64,000 nucleotides of DNA, from positions 124,001 through 188,000 of the forward strand of contig CAZVYY010000002.1 of the NCBI GenBank assembly GCA_964630775.1, given 5' to 3'. The position numbers were made by a program, and so were the translations under genes. Position 1 is the first letter of the stretch; each line of letters begins with the position of its first letter. Positions 55,186 through 63,978 of the stretch are shown piece after piece. The notes beneath the pieces were generated by a model that was not told the origin of the DNA, did no database searches, and worked only from the letters and a program-made list of their open reading frames with translations. Origin of the DNA: Anaeroglomus sp964630775. GTDB taxonomy: Bacteria > Planctomycetota > Phycisphaerae > Sedimentisphaerales > Anaerohalosphaeraceae.

Positions 55186-58100
55186 ATGAGACAAGGCAAA
55201 TGGATTTCAGGAAGGCACGAAAGCGGTATTCATTCGATTTTGATTCTTGTGGTTCTGACCGCGGTATTTTGCGGCCCGGCACTGGCTGCAGACCCCGTCA
55301 GTGTGACATCCCTCCGCTGCGAATTCCGCGACACCCCGCTGGGTATTGATAGCCCCCAGCCTCGCCTGAGCTGGAATCTTAAACCTGCCAGTCCGGCTTT
55401 TCGCGGCCTGATGCAAACGGCGTTTCAGGTTATGGCGGCTTCCTCTGCGGACGCTCTGGCTAAAGACCAGCCCGACCTCTGGGACAGCGGAAAAGTTGAA
55501 TCCGACCAGAGCGCCGGTGTCGTCTATGCCGGCAAACCGCTCGCCTCGGGCCAACAGGTCTTCTGGAAAGTCCGTATCTGGGACAACGCCGGCCAGCCTT
55601 CCCCCTGGAGCCGGCCCGCAACCTGGACGATGGGACTGCTCAAACCCTCGGATTGGAAGGCCGAATGGATTATGGCCGCCGGTGCCGACAGGCGTACCGC
55701 ACGCGGCTACCACGCCGCCGAGGCCGACCGGGAAGACGATACCAAATGGGTGCAGGTGGACCTGGGGCAGGCCATGCCGATAGAAACCATCCGCCTGCTG
55801 CCGATGCGTCATGCCGATAAAGACGGCTTCGGCTTCCCGATTCGTTTCAAGGTGGAAATTGCAGACGAGCCGAAATTCAACCAGCCGATACTGATTGCCG
55901 ACCACACCGCCGACGATTTTGTCAATCCCGGCATCAAGCCCGTCGAATTCGACGCTCGTAATACCACTGGCCGCTATATCCGCCTGACCGCGACCAAACT
56001 TGGCAAATACACAACCAGATATTGTCTGGCACTCAATCAAATCGAAATCCTGTCCAAAGGCAAAAATGCAGCCGTTGGCGCCGCAGTCGCCGCCAAAGAC
56101 ACCGTCGAGCAATTTGGCTGGGGTAAAGACAGCCTCACCGACGGCAAGGGCCTGCTCGACCTGGAACAAAAATCCGGCAAGGCCTGTGCCGCGACATTGC
56201 TCCGCCGTGATTTTACCGTCAAACCCGGCCTGACCCGCGCGGTCGTATTTGTCTGCGGACTGGGCCATTACCAGATGACCTTAAACGGCCGGAAAGTCAG
56301 CGACGACCTGCTTTCCCCCGGCTGGTCCAATTACAAAAAGACCTGCCTCTACGACACCTATGACATCACCGGTCTGCTCAAGGAAGGCCCCAATGCCGCA
56401 GGCCTTTCGCTTGGCAACGGCATGTATAACGTTCCCGGCGGACGCTATATCAAATTCGACGGCTCTTTCGGCCCTCAAAAAGCAATCGCTCACCTCCGGC
56501 TGGACTATGCCGACGGTTCCACCCAGACCCTCGTTACCGATGGCACCTGGCGCACCCATCCCGGCCCCGTCACTTTCACCTGTGTCTATGGCGGTGAAGA
56601 TTACGACGCCCGCCTCGAACAGCCCGGCTGGGATGTTCCTGGTTTCGATGCTTCCAGTTGGGATGCTGCAAAAATCACCAACGGCCCCGGCGGTCAGCTC
56701 AAAGGGCTTTCCTGTGCCGCACCGCCGATTCGTGCCTTTGATATTCTCAAGCCGGTCCATGTCACAGACCTCAGTCCCGGCATAAAGGTCTACGACCTCG
56801 GGCAGAATGCCTCGATGATACCTCGTTTGACAGTGACCGGCCCGGCGGGGGCCACCGTCAAGGTTATTCCATCTGAATTGGTACGTCCCAACGGCGATAT
56901 TGAAGACGTAGCCTGCGGCGGCAATTCCTATCTGACTTACACCCACGACGGCGGCCCGGCCCGAACCTGGCAGCCGACATTTTATTATCGCGGCGCCCGC
57001 TACCTGCGGGTCGAATGTTCCAAAGATGCCCAGCTTGAGTCCATCGAAGGTGTGGTCGTCCATTCTTCGTCCACCCCCGTCGGTGAATTTGCCTGTTCCA
57101 ACGATTTATTCAATCGTATTCACACGCTTGTCCGCTGGGCCCAGCGCAGTAATCTGGTCAGCGTGATTACCGATTGCCCCCATCGCGAAAAGCTCGGCTG
57201 GCTGGAGCAGTATCACCTCAACGGCCCCTCCCTCCGCTATGAATTCGATCTGGCGGCCCTGTTTACCAAAGGCACCAATGACATGGCCAACTCCCAGCTC
57301 GAAAACGGCCTGATGCCCAACATCGCCCCCGAATATGTCATCTTCCCACAGGGCGGAGAGACCCAATTCCGCGAATCGGTCGAATGGGGGGCGGCCCTCA
57401 TCGAGGTCCCCTGGCAGCAGTATCTCTGGTCGGGCGATATCGAACTGATGCGCCGCTTTTACGGCCCGATGAAACGCTATTTTGACTATCTGGGCACCTT
57501 TGCCCCCGATGGTATTCTTTCCATTCGCGGGAGCCTGGGCGACTGGTATGACATCGGCCCCGCCGGCCCGGGCAAATCACAGCTTACGCCGGTGGATTTG
57601 ACGGCCACCGCCATTTATTATGAATGTGCCGGTATCCTGTCCCGCGAGGCTAAGCTGCTGGGCTATCATGACGATGCCGCCGCCTTCACCCGCCGTGCCG
57701 AAGTCATCAGAACAGCGTATAATAAAAAATACTTCAATTCCCAGACTGGTCAGTACGCCACAGGTTCCCAGACTGCCAACGCCATGTCGCTGGTCACCGG
57801 GCTTGTCGAGGAAGCCAACCGTCAGTCCGTCCTCAACGCCATTGTCAGCGATGTGCAAACCCGCGGCCTGACGGCCGGCGATGTCGGCTACCGCTACCTG
57901 CTGCGTGCCCTGGCCGACGGCGGCCGGTCGGATGTGATTTATCAGATGAATAACCAGTCCGAAAAGCCCGGCTACGGCTATCAGTTGAAAATGGGGGCGA
58001 CCAGCCTGACTGAGGCCTGGGATGCCGGCCGCGCCTCCTCCCAGAATCACTTCATGCTCGGCCAGATTATGGAATGGTTCTATCACGACCTTGCCGGCAT

Positions 58101-58437
58101 CCAGCCGGACCCCGCCGTCCCCGGCTTTAAAAACATCATCATCAGGCCCGCTATCCTCAAAGACCTCCAGTGGGTCAAAGCCGTCTATGATTCGGTATAT
58201 GGCCGTATCGAAAGCCACTGGACCTGCAAGGACGATACCCTCACTTTAAACGTCACCATCCCGGCCAATACCACCGCTCTGGTCTATGTCCCGGCCCGGG
58301 ATGCCGCCGCCGTCAACGAAGCAGGACAGTCCGCAGCACAATCGTCCGGCGCCATCTTTGTCCGCACCGAAGGCCATTGCCTGATTTATAAAATCCAATC
58401 GGGCAGCTATTCCTTCACCGCCTCGCTGCCGAAATAA
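55186..58437 (+). CDS. Alpha-L-rhamnosidase, GH78, secreted
   Basis: 1083 residues. Signal peptide (about 1-34), fibronectin-like N domain (VTSLRCEFRDTPLGIDSPQPRLSW...), an inserted discoidin-like module (about 165-290, WVQVDLGQAMPIETIRLLPM), the rhamnosidase N domain, a further beta domain and the (alpha/alpha)6 barrel (about 640-990). The characteristic ITDCPHREKLGWLEQ motif (Asp663, Arg667, Glu668) marks the active-site region. GH78 cleaves alpha-L-rhamnosides by inversion. AGGAG precedes the ATG. A hairpin TGTGAAAAA / TTTTTCACA lies directly before the ribosome site. With GH106 and RhaM it makes a rhamnoside-degrading set. Confidence 0.94.
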   Translation: MRQGKWISGRHESGIHSILILVVLTAVFCGPALAADPVSVTSLRCEFRDTPLGIDSPQPRLSWNLKPASPAFRGLMQTAFQVMAASSADALAKDQPDLWDSGKVESDQSAGVVYAGKPLASGQQVFWKVRIWDNAGQPSPWSRPATWTMGLLKPSDWKAEWIMAAGADRRTARGYHAAEADREDDTKWVQVDLGQAMPIETIRLLPMRHADKDGFGFPIRFKVEIADEPKFNQPILIADHTADDFVNPGIKPVEFDARNTTGRYIRLTATKLGKYTTRYCLALNQIEILSKGKNAAVGAAVAAKDTVEQFGWGKDSLTDGKGLLDLEQKSGKACAATLLRRDFTVKPGLTRAVVFVCGLGHYQMTLNGRKVSDDLLSPGWSNYKKTCLYDTYDITGLLKEGPNAAGLSLGNGMYNVPGGRYIKFDGSFGPQKAIAHLRLDYADGSTQTLVTDGTWRTHPGPVTFTCVYGGEDYDARLEQPGWDVPGFDASSWDAAKITNGPGGQLKGLSCAAPPIRAFDILKPVHVTDLSPGIKVYDLGQNASMIPRLTVTGPAGATVKVIPSELVRPNGDIEDVACGGNSYLTYTHDGGPARTWQPTFYYRGARYLRVECSKDAQLESIEGVVVHSSSTPVGEFACSNDLFNRIHTLVRWAQRSNLVSVITDCPHREKLGWLEQYHLNGPSLRYEFDLAALFTKGTNDMANSQLENGLMPNIAPEYVIFPQGGETQFRESVEWGAALIEVPWQQYLWSGDIELMRRFYGPMKRYFDYLGTFAPDGILSIRGSLGDWYDIGPAGPGKSQLTPVDLTATAIYYECAGILSREAKLLGYHDDAAAFTRRAEVIRTAYNKKYFNSQTGQYATGSQTANAMSLVTGLVEEANRQSVLNAIVSDVQTRGLTAGDVGYRYLLRALADGGRSDVIYQMNNQSEKPGYGYQLKMGATSLTEAWDAGRASSQNHFMLGQIMEWFYHDLAGIQPDPAVPGFKNIIIRPAILKDLQWVKAVYDSVYGRIESHWTCKDDTLTLNVTIPANTTALVYVPARDAAAVNEAGQSAAQSSGAIFVRTEGHCLIYKIQSGSYSFTASLPK

Positions 58438-58612
58438 TCTTTACGGTTTTGTAAGAAAATACGACTGAGGATTTCGTCCACAGCAGGGTGGACCCTGCCC
58501 ACGCGGTATTTATACTGATCCTGCTTGAAATTTCCCGTTTCGTCGCGGCTAAGTACAGTAGCTTCAACCACGTGCTTCTTTTGCTCGCGGAATAATCATA
58601 CCCGTTGGGTAT

Positions 58613-58661
58613 AATTTCCAAATGGAAAATCGAAAATGGAAAATTGCAAATTTCCATTTCC
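58613..58661. repeat. Heptamer-repeat element between GH78 and sod
   Basis: Seven consecutive 7-nt units: AATTTCC, AAATGGA, AAATCGA, AAATGGA, AAATTGC, AAATTTC, CATTTCC. The outer units are inverse complements of the inner ones. It is the same kind of structure as at 9966-10048. A small hairpin (GCAGGG / CCCTGC) stands near 58485-58500; the rest of this 276-bp gap is unremarkable. Confidence 0.6.
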
Positions 58662-58713
58662 AGTCCCGCAGGGGTTGAATCTTACCCGACCGCGATATCA
58701 ACTACAGTGTCAC

Positions 58714-59433
58714 TTACGCCTGTAAATTCTTTGCCGCAAAGTCCCAATTCAGCAATTTGGCAATCACCGCCGCGACATGATCGGCCCGCCGATTCTGATA
58801 ATCCAGATAATACGCGTGTTCCCATACATCAATCGTCAGCAGGGGCTTGGCACCCTGTGTCAGCGGTGTTTCGGCATTGGACGTCTTGACGATCTTCAGC
58901 CGTCCGTTTTCAGCGACCAGCCACGCCCATCCGCTGGCAAACTGTGTCACCGCGGCCTCTGCGAGAGCCTTGGTGCACGCTTCAACGCTGCCGAAGTCGG
59001 CCTCAATTTTGGACCGCAGCTCGGCCGGAACCTCGCATCCGCCGGGCTTGAGACTCTTCCAATAGAAGGTATGATTCCATGTCTGTGCAGCATTGTTGAA
59101 AAGTCCCGTCGCTTCGGCTTTGCCCGCTGTTTCACGCACGATCTGTTCCAGTGGCATCTTCGCATACGGCGTATTTTCGATCAGTCGATTCAAATTATTC
59201 AAGTACCCCCGGTGGTGCTTATCATAATGAAAACTCAGTGTGCGGGCCGAAATTACAGGCTCCAGGGCATTCTCGGCAAACGGCAAGGATTCCAGCACAA
59301 ACGGCACTGCCGCTGCTTCGCCTCCAGCCGCGGCCCCTACGCCCATAGCCATCGCAGCACCGGCGGTGACGGACGCGGCAATAAATTCACGACGATTCAG
59401 TTCCGATTTGGATTGTTTTTCATTCCTGTCCAT
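58714..59433 (-). CDS. sodB: Iron superoxide dismutase, Tat-exported
   Basis: 239 residues. A twin-arginine signal (NRREFIAASV, Arg14-Arg15) is followed by the Fe/Mn SOD fold. The metal ligands are His69, His121, Asp202 and His206 in LSFHYDKHH, WNHTFYW and DVWEHAYY. Gln117 in NNAAQTWNH is the second-shell glutamine typical of Fe-SOD. It converts superoxide to peroxide and oxygen, here outside the cytoplasm; SODs with Tat signals are less common than cytosolic ones. The start at 59433 is set by AGGAG; the frame opens nine codons earlier. Confidence 0.95.
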   Translation of the reverse strand: MDRNEKQSKSELNRREFIAASVTAGAAMAMGVGAAAGGEAAAVPFVLESLPFAENALEPVISARTLSFHYDKHHRGYLNNLNRLIENTPYAKMPLEQIVRETAGKAEATGLFNNAAQTWNHTFYWKSLKPGGCEVPAELRSKIEADFGSVEACTKALAEAAVTQFASGWAWLVAENGRLKIVKTSNAETPLTQGAKPLLTIDVWEHAYYLDYQNRRADHVAAVIAKLLNWDFAAKNLQA

Positions 59434-59475
59434 GGTTTTCTCCTGATAACCGAGGCTCACTGTTTAGGTGCCCTG

Positions 59476-59504
59476 ATTATACGCACTTTATCCGTCCGAT
59501 GCAA
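59476..59504 (-). promoter_or_regulatory. Promoter of the superoxide dismutase gene
   Basis: On the minus strand: TTGCAT, a 17-bp spacer and perfect TATAAT, about 43 bp before the start codon. Confidence 0.75.
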
Positions 59505-59514
59505 GCTATGTCTT

Positions 59515-59531
59515 TGGAACAGACTGTTCCA
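59515..59531. promoter_or_regulatory. 17-bp perfect palindrome upstream of the sod promoter
   Basis: TGGAACAGACTGTTCCA reads the same on both strands around one central base and ends 10 bp before the sod -35. Its one-base centre rules out a hairpin, so a dimeric regulator site is likely. Confidence 0.55.
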
Positions 59532-59546
59532 GGCTGTTCATAAGAT

Positions 59547-60134
59547 TTATTGGGGCTGGGCCTGACCGGCAGCCTCGATGAAAAACTGTCGAATATCGGG
59601 GTCGGATTTGCCTATTGCCTCAACGTGTTCAAGCGTCATTTGATCCGATGTAAGTTTTCCGTCCGGTATGAGGTTGAGTTTGCTCAGGGCAAGCTGCTTA
59701 ATCCGAGGATTGTGGTCCTGAGTCGAGACCAGAAACAGGGGGCCATCGCCAAGATCGTATGATGTATCGCCGATTTTAACCTTGCCGGTCTTGCCGTCTG
59801 TGGTGACGCATTCCACGATATGGTTGCCGACCTTGCCCTGGTAGCGGGCGCTGCCTTTCGGGTCGCCGGGCTGTCGGGGCAGGGTCCCATGGCTGCCGCC
59901 AGCCCCATCGCTCCAGACCACAAACGCGGCACCCTCATTCCATACATAGATATGGACGTCCGCGCTGTCGATTCCCGGCACAGCCGGATGATCCAGTCCG
60001 GAATGGGACCAGGACAAATTTTTCGCCCCGCGTGTCGGGGATTGGCGAAATTCGCATCCCATAAAAAAGAAAGATATAACCAGCAGCATGGCAAAAAGCA
60101 CGGGCACACAGTTCATTCGTCGCGTCGATTTCAT
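59547..60134 (-). CDS. Lipoprotein, unknown function
   Basis: 195 residues with a lipoprotein signal ending FFFMGC. The middle (VHIYVWNEGAAFVVWSDGAGGS) and the KVGNHIVECVTTDGKTGKVKIG segment suggest a small beta-rich domain; the end is helical (LTSDQMTLEHVEAIGKSDPDIRQFF). No family is recognised. The start at 60134 has AGGAG upstream; the frame opens 15 codons earlier. It is upstream of and co-oriented with sod, but sod has its own promoter. Confidence 0.78.
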   Translation of the reverse strand: MKSTRRMNCVPVLFAMLLVISFFFMGCEFRQSPTRGAKNLSWSHSGLDHPAVPGIDSADVHIYVWNEGAAFVVWSDGAGGSHGTLPRQPGDPKGSARYQGKVGNHIVECVTTDGKTGKVKIGDTSYDLGDGPLFLVSTQDHNPRIKQLALSKLNLIPDGKLTSDQMTLEHVEAIGKSDPDIRQFFIEAAGQAQPQ

Positions 60135-60421
60135 AACATCTCCTGTCAGTAATTTAATTGAAACTGTCCATTGAAACACTTAGTTACCACGTTCAACTTG
60201 GTATGCGGTTCAACTTAAAATATTTTTTCGGGAGTACCATAGGGAAAATACCTATAATTATGATGGGATTTCCTTGCATCGCCGCGTCTCGAGTAAACAA
60301 TTGTATTCAGGATCAGTCAGATATCGGTGCCATGTTTTTCGTTTACGGCGTGCGGGAATGCGGATATGATGAAAGAGCGAAAACAGTTTTTCAAATACTC
60401 ATCTGAAAGCAGAGAACGGCG

Positions 60422-61399
60422 ATGCGAGTTTTTGATTCGACACAATTAGAGCAGATACGGCGGGGGGGGGCAGTCAGTATCGGCAACTTTGACGGCCTGC
60501 ACCTGGGGCATCAGGACATTTTGCGGGCGTGCCGGGAGATATGTCCGGCCGGGCCGGTGACGGCAATGACCTTCGAACCGCACCCTGCGGCGATATTGCA
60601 TCCTGAAAAAGCCCCCGGCGTGCTGAGTCCCTTACCGATGAAAATCAAGCTGCTCGAACAGGCCGGCGTGGACCAACTTGTCGTGATTACCGACAGCCTG
60701 CGTCTTCTGAATCTGTCGCCAAAAGATTTTGTCGATGAATTCCTGATGAAAACCGTAGGCCCCAAAGCCGTAGTCGAAGGTCCGAATTTCAATTTCGGTT
60801 ACGGTCGCAGCGGCAACGTGCAGGTATTGCGTCAACTTGGGCAAGATTGGGGATTTGAGGTAGTCGAGGTGTCCTATCGGGAAATCCATCTCGATTCGGA
60901 CCGGCGGTCGGTAGTCTGTTCAAGCTCCCTGATTCGCCGTCTGCTGGAAAAAGGCGAGGTTCAGGAAGCGGCAAGCATTCTGGGCAGACGATATCGACTA
61001 ATCGGCAAAACCATTCCGGGACGCGGGGTGGGCCGGGAGCTGGGATTCCCGACGGCCAACATTTACCCCGAAAAGCAGATTATCCCGGACGAAGGGGTCT
61101 ATGCGGGATTTGTGGTTGTGGGAGAGTCGCTGGAAGAGGTCTGCGTGGGCGGACATCGTCGCCCCAGTGCGTTCAGTCTGGGCCGGGCAAAGACATTCCT
61201 GAGCGATTATCCGCTGCTCATCGAAGCCCATATTCTCGAGCCGAAAGTCGAAAATCTCTACGGCAAGTACCTCGCGATGGAGTTTGTAGAGCGGGTACGC
61301 GGCCAGCAGCGATTTGAGAGCAAAGAGGCTTTAATCGACCAAATTCGTCTCGATTGCAAAAAATGTATGGAAATTCTGGAAAAAAGGGCTACTGTTTAA
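60422..61399 (+). CDS. ribF: Bifunctional riboflavin kinase / FAD synthetase
   Basis: 325 residues at the usual RibF length. The N-terminal FAD synthetase domain has SIGNFDGLHLGHQDIL (nucleotidyltransferase GxHxGH) and VEGPNFNFGYGRSGN; the C-terminal flavokinase domain has GRGVGRELGFPTANIYPE, with the PTAN motif that binds ATP and Mg2+. It makes FMN and then FAD from riboflavin. No riboswitch-like structure was seen in the 287 bp between it and the divergent lipoprotein gene. It lies 54 bp upstream of the NfeD gene. Confidence 0.97.
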   Translation: MRVFDSTQLEQIRRGGAVSIGNFDGLHLGHQDILRACREICPAGPVTAMTFEPHPAAILHPEKAPGVLSPLPMKIKLLEQAGVDQLVVITDSLRLLNLSPKDFVDEFLMKTVGPKAVVEGPNFNFGYGRSGNVQVLRQLGQDWGFEVVEVSYREIHLDSDRRSVVCSSSLIRRLLEKGEVQEAASILGRRYRLIGKTIPGRGVGRELGFPTANIYPEKQIIPDEGVYAGFVVVGESLEEVCVGGHRRPSAFSLGRAKTFLSDYPLLIEAHILEPKVENLYGKYLAMEFVERVRGQQRFESKEALIDQIRLDCKKCMEILEKRATV

Positions 61400-61453
61400 G
61401 TCTATAGAATAGCACGATGTTGCTATATCACTGTTTTAATTGGAGGTATTGCC

Positions 61454-61933
61454 GTGGATTGGAATGAGTTTCTCAAGGCGGAATATATCTGGGCGATTAT
61501 CGGCGTGTTTCTGCTGATTATGGAGCTGTTTATTCCAGGGCTGTTCGTGTTTTTCTTCGGCGTCGGAGCGCTGGCCGTAGGCATTCTCTGCGTGTTTGTG
61601 AACATTGGTGTTAATGCCCAGTTGATGCTGTTCATTGCGACCTCCGTCGTACTGATGCTGGTGCTGCGAAACTGGCTCAAGGGGGTATTTCTCGGATTCA
61701 CCCGCGGCCGGCAGGATTCATCACAGAACCTGACTGATTTTGTCGGCGAAAAGGTCTCTGTGACCGCGGCAATTAATCCCCTGGTTCCGGGTGTTGTCGA
61801 ACTGCACGGAACAGCGTGGAAGGCCCGGGCGGATCGCGCCATTGCCGTTGGAACCGTGGTGGAAATTATCGGAAATGACAACTTAACGTTAATTGTCAAA
61901 CCTGCGATGACGCAGGAAGGAGAGAAAAAATGA
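61454..61933 (+). CDS. NfeD-family membrane protein
   Basis: 159 residues, GTG start with GGAGG. The N-terminal half has two to three membrane helices (IGVFLLIMELFIPGLFVFFF...AQLMLFIATSVVLMLVL) and the C-terminal half is an OB-fold (VGEKVSVTAAINPLVPGVVELHG...IIGNDNLTLIVKP). This is the short NfeD form that works with an SPFH protein. Its stop overlaps the start of the SPFH gene (ATGA), the standard arrangement, and the two are thought to organise membrane microdomains. Confidence 0.94.
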   Translation: MDWNEFLKAEYIWAIIGVFLLIMELFIPGLFVFFFGVGALAVGILCVFVNIGVNAQLMLFIATSVVLMLVLRNWLKGVFLGFTRGRQDSSQNLTDFVGEKVSVTAAINPLVPGVVELHGTAWKARADRAIAVGTVVEIIGNDNLTLIVKPAMTQEGEKK

Positions 61934-62892
61934 ATGAGATGCTGATTTTGGCGGCTCGCGGGCCGATTGATCCATTGACTGTGATTATTATCGCAATTCT
62001 GGTATTCGTCCTGATTGCCTTTGTCAAGACGATTCGCATCGTTCCCCAGCGCGAGGCATACATCGTGGAACGCCTGGGAAAATATTCGGCCACACTGGAA
62101 GCGGGTTTTCATATCCTGATTCCATTTATTGACCGGGTTTCGTATAAGCACACGCTCAAGGAACAGGCCCTCGATGTCAAGCCGCAGGTGTGTATCACCA
62201 AGGATAATATTGCCGTGGAAGTCGATGGCATCCTGTACCTGCAGGTCGTGGACCCCAAGAAAGCATCCTACGGCATTGACAACTATATGTTTGCCTCGAT
62301 TCAGATCGCCCAGACAACCATGCGTTCGGTGATGGGTAAGCTCGAACTCGATAAGACATTCGAAGAACGCGATGTCATCAACAGCGCCATTGTAGCCGCT
62401 GTCGATAAGGCGTCCGACCCCTGGGGTGTGAAGATAACCCGGTACGAAGTCAAGAATATCTATCCGCCCCAGAGCATCAAGGACGCGATGGAAAAGCAGA
62501 TGCGTGCCGAACGCGAAAAGCGTGCCGTGATTGCCCAGTCCGAGGGTGAACGGCAGGCCAAGATCAACCGGGCCGACGGCGACAAGCAGGAAATGATCTT
62601 CCAGTCTGAAGGTGAAAAGCAGAAACGCATCAACGAAGCCGATGGCCGGGCGGCCGAAATCGAGAAAATCGCCACCGCCACCGCCACAGGTATTCGCCAA
62701 ATCGCCAAGGCCATCAACGAGCAGGGCGGAGCCGATGCAGTCAAGCTGCGTGTGGCCGAGCAATACCTCAATGAATTCGGCAAGCTGGCCCAGACGAATA
62801 ATACCATGATTATCCCCACCAACTTATCAGATATTGCTGGGATGATTAAAACCGCCACCGCGGTATTTTCACAGAATAAGCCCTCGGCATAG
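61930..62892 (+). CDS. SPFH / band-7 protein (stomatin-like)
   Basis: 320 residues. One N-terminal membrane helix (about 15-35) is followed by the band-7 domain, VPQREAYIVERLGKYSATLEAG and ALDVKPQVCITKDNIAVEVDG, and by TTMRSVMGKLELDKTFEERD. A charged coiled coil (about 190-250, EREKRAVIAQSEGERQAKIN...) and a C-terminal tail complete the protein. This is the paraslipin type that partners with short NfeD. It forms large membrane-attached oligomers and may affect protein turnover and membrane fluidity. Co-translated with nfeD. Confidence 0.95.
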   Translation: MNEMLILAARGPIDPLTVIIIAILVFVLIAFVKTIRIVPQREAYIVERLGKYSATLEAGFHILIPFIDRVSYKHTLKEQALDVKPQVCITKDNIAVEVDGILYLQVVDPKKASYGIDNYMFASIQIAQTTMRSVMGKLELDKTFEERDVINSAIVAAVDKASDPWGVKITRYEVKNIYPPQSIKDAMEKQMRAEREKRAVIAQSEGERQAKINRADGDKQEMIFQSEGEKQKRINEADGRAAEIEKIATATATGIRQIAKAINEQGGADAVKLRVAEQYLNEFGKLAQTNNTMIIPTNLSDIAGMIKTATAVFSQNKPSA

Positions 62893-63279
62893 AGTGTCAT
62901 CGGCTATTAAGTCGTAGCTGCCGATAAGCCATTACCCGCAGAGTAGGCAGGGACCGAAAGGCCCCCGCCTGCTTTGTTGATGTTCCAGTGATCCAGCCGC
63001 ATCTCAAATGGGCAAAAAAGCGATTTTCAAGCCCTCAAAAACCCGCAAAAATAAACGTCCGGAAAACTACGGATTGCAAATTAGTGGGATATTCGTATGA
63101 GCCTCATAACCTCTTGCAGAATAAGTTGTTATGGTGAATATTTCCGTCATTTCTTTTGAAAAACAGGCAAACAGAAGCGTATTCAAAATATTTATTGGAC
63201 TTTGTCTTTAGCCGACAGGTAAAATGCCAGTATGAACTCTTGTAGAAAGGGTTAAAGCGTAGTTTGGAAGGGAGAAAAC
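62893..63279 (+). other. 387-bp interval before the PEP-CTERM gene
   Basis: It holds an imperfect hairpin with a GAAA loop at 62945-62970 (AGGCxGGGxCC / GGxCCCxGCCT), a possible weak terminator of nfeD-SPFH. A candidate promoter for the next gene is TTGAAA, an 18-bp spacer and TATTCA (63156-63185). No gene is seen. Confidence 0.45.
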
Positions 63280-63918
63280 ATGAAGCTGAGAAAATGGTTT
63301 ATTATGGTGGCGATGGCAGCGCTGGCTGGCCTTGCGGGTGCGGCATATACAGGTTCATTATCAACGGCTGATGGCGGATTGACTGGTAATCCCGGAAGCG
63401 ATTGGGCATCGGGTGTGACCTTGAGCTGGAAAGTTGAGCAGATTGGATCGCTGTGGTCATATGAGTATACCATGACTGTAGCAAAAAAGGACATTAGTCA
63501 TCTAATCATCGAAGTATCGGATAAAGATGTTCTGATCAATGATGATGATGTGATAATCAAGCCTGCTCTGTATTCTTCTTCTGATGGGAAAAGTAACCCC
63601 GGTATGCCAGGAGAAATGTGGGGTGTAAAATACGATGTTGTTGGCGATACGACGAATTATACGATTTCGTTCACCTCCAACCGAATACCTGTCTGGGGTG
63701 ATTTTTATGCTAAAGATGGCAATGACGAACCGAAGTCATATGTGTATAACACTGGATTTTTAGCTGCTGATCCGACAGCCCCGGCCTCGAATGGTTCTAT
63801 TAATAATCACATTCTTCGGCCCGATAGCGTCATTATCGTGCCCGCCCCCGGAGCAATTCTGTTGGCGGCGATGGGAACAGGGCTGGTGGGTTATCTGAGG
63901 CGTCGGACGGTGATTTAA
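63280..63918 (+). CDS. PEP-CTERM-like surface protein
   Basis: 212 residues. Signal peptide (1-21), a beta-rich Gly/Ser/Asp-containing domain (LSWKVEQIGSLWSYEYTMTV...YTISFTSNRIPVWGDFYAKD) and a C-terminal sorting tail: VPAPGAILLAAMGTGLVGYL followed by RRRTVI. This is the PEP-CTERM variant (VPAPGA instead of VPEPxx, hydrophobic helix, Arg cluster) common in Phycisphaerae, handled by an exosortase, none of which is in the window. The function of the mature domain is unknown. GGGAG precedes the ATG. Confidence 0.85.
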   Translation: MKLRKWFIMVAMAALAGLAGAAYTGSLSTADGGLTGNPGSDWASGVTLSWKVEQIGSLWSYEYTMTVAKKDISHLIIEVSDKDVLINDDDVIIKPALYSSSDGKSNPGMPGEMWGVKYDVVGDTTNYTISFTSNRIPVWGDFYAKDGNDEPKSYVYNTGFLAADPTAPASNGSINNHILRPDSVIIVPAPGAILLAAMGTGLVGYLRRRTVI

Positions 63919-63940
63919 ATCCAATTATCGAGTCTCTTTG

Positions 63941-63978
63941 AAAAGCCGCGGGACGGAGTGAGCCTGCGGCTTTTTTTT
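63941..63978 (+). terminator. Terminator of the PEP-CTERM gene
   Basis: Stem AAAAGCCGC / GCGGCTTTT extended by a G-U and two G-C pairs, followed by a run of T residues. Confidence 0.92.

Noticed and set aside
60158..60406. 82-codon plus-strand frame before ribF
   Set aside because: No ribosome site and it starts inside the leader of the divergent lipoprotein gene; sequence resembles nothing known.
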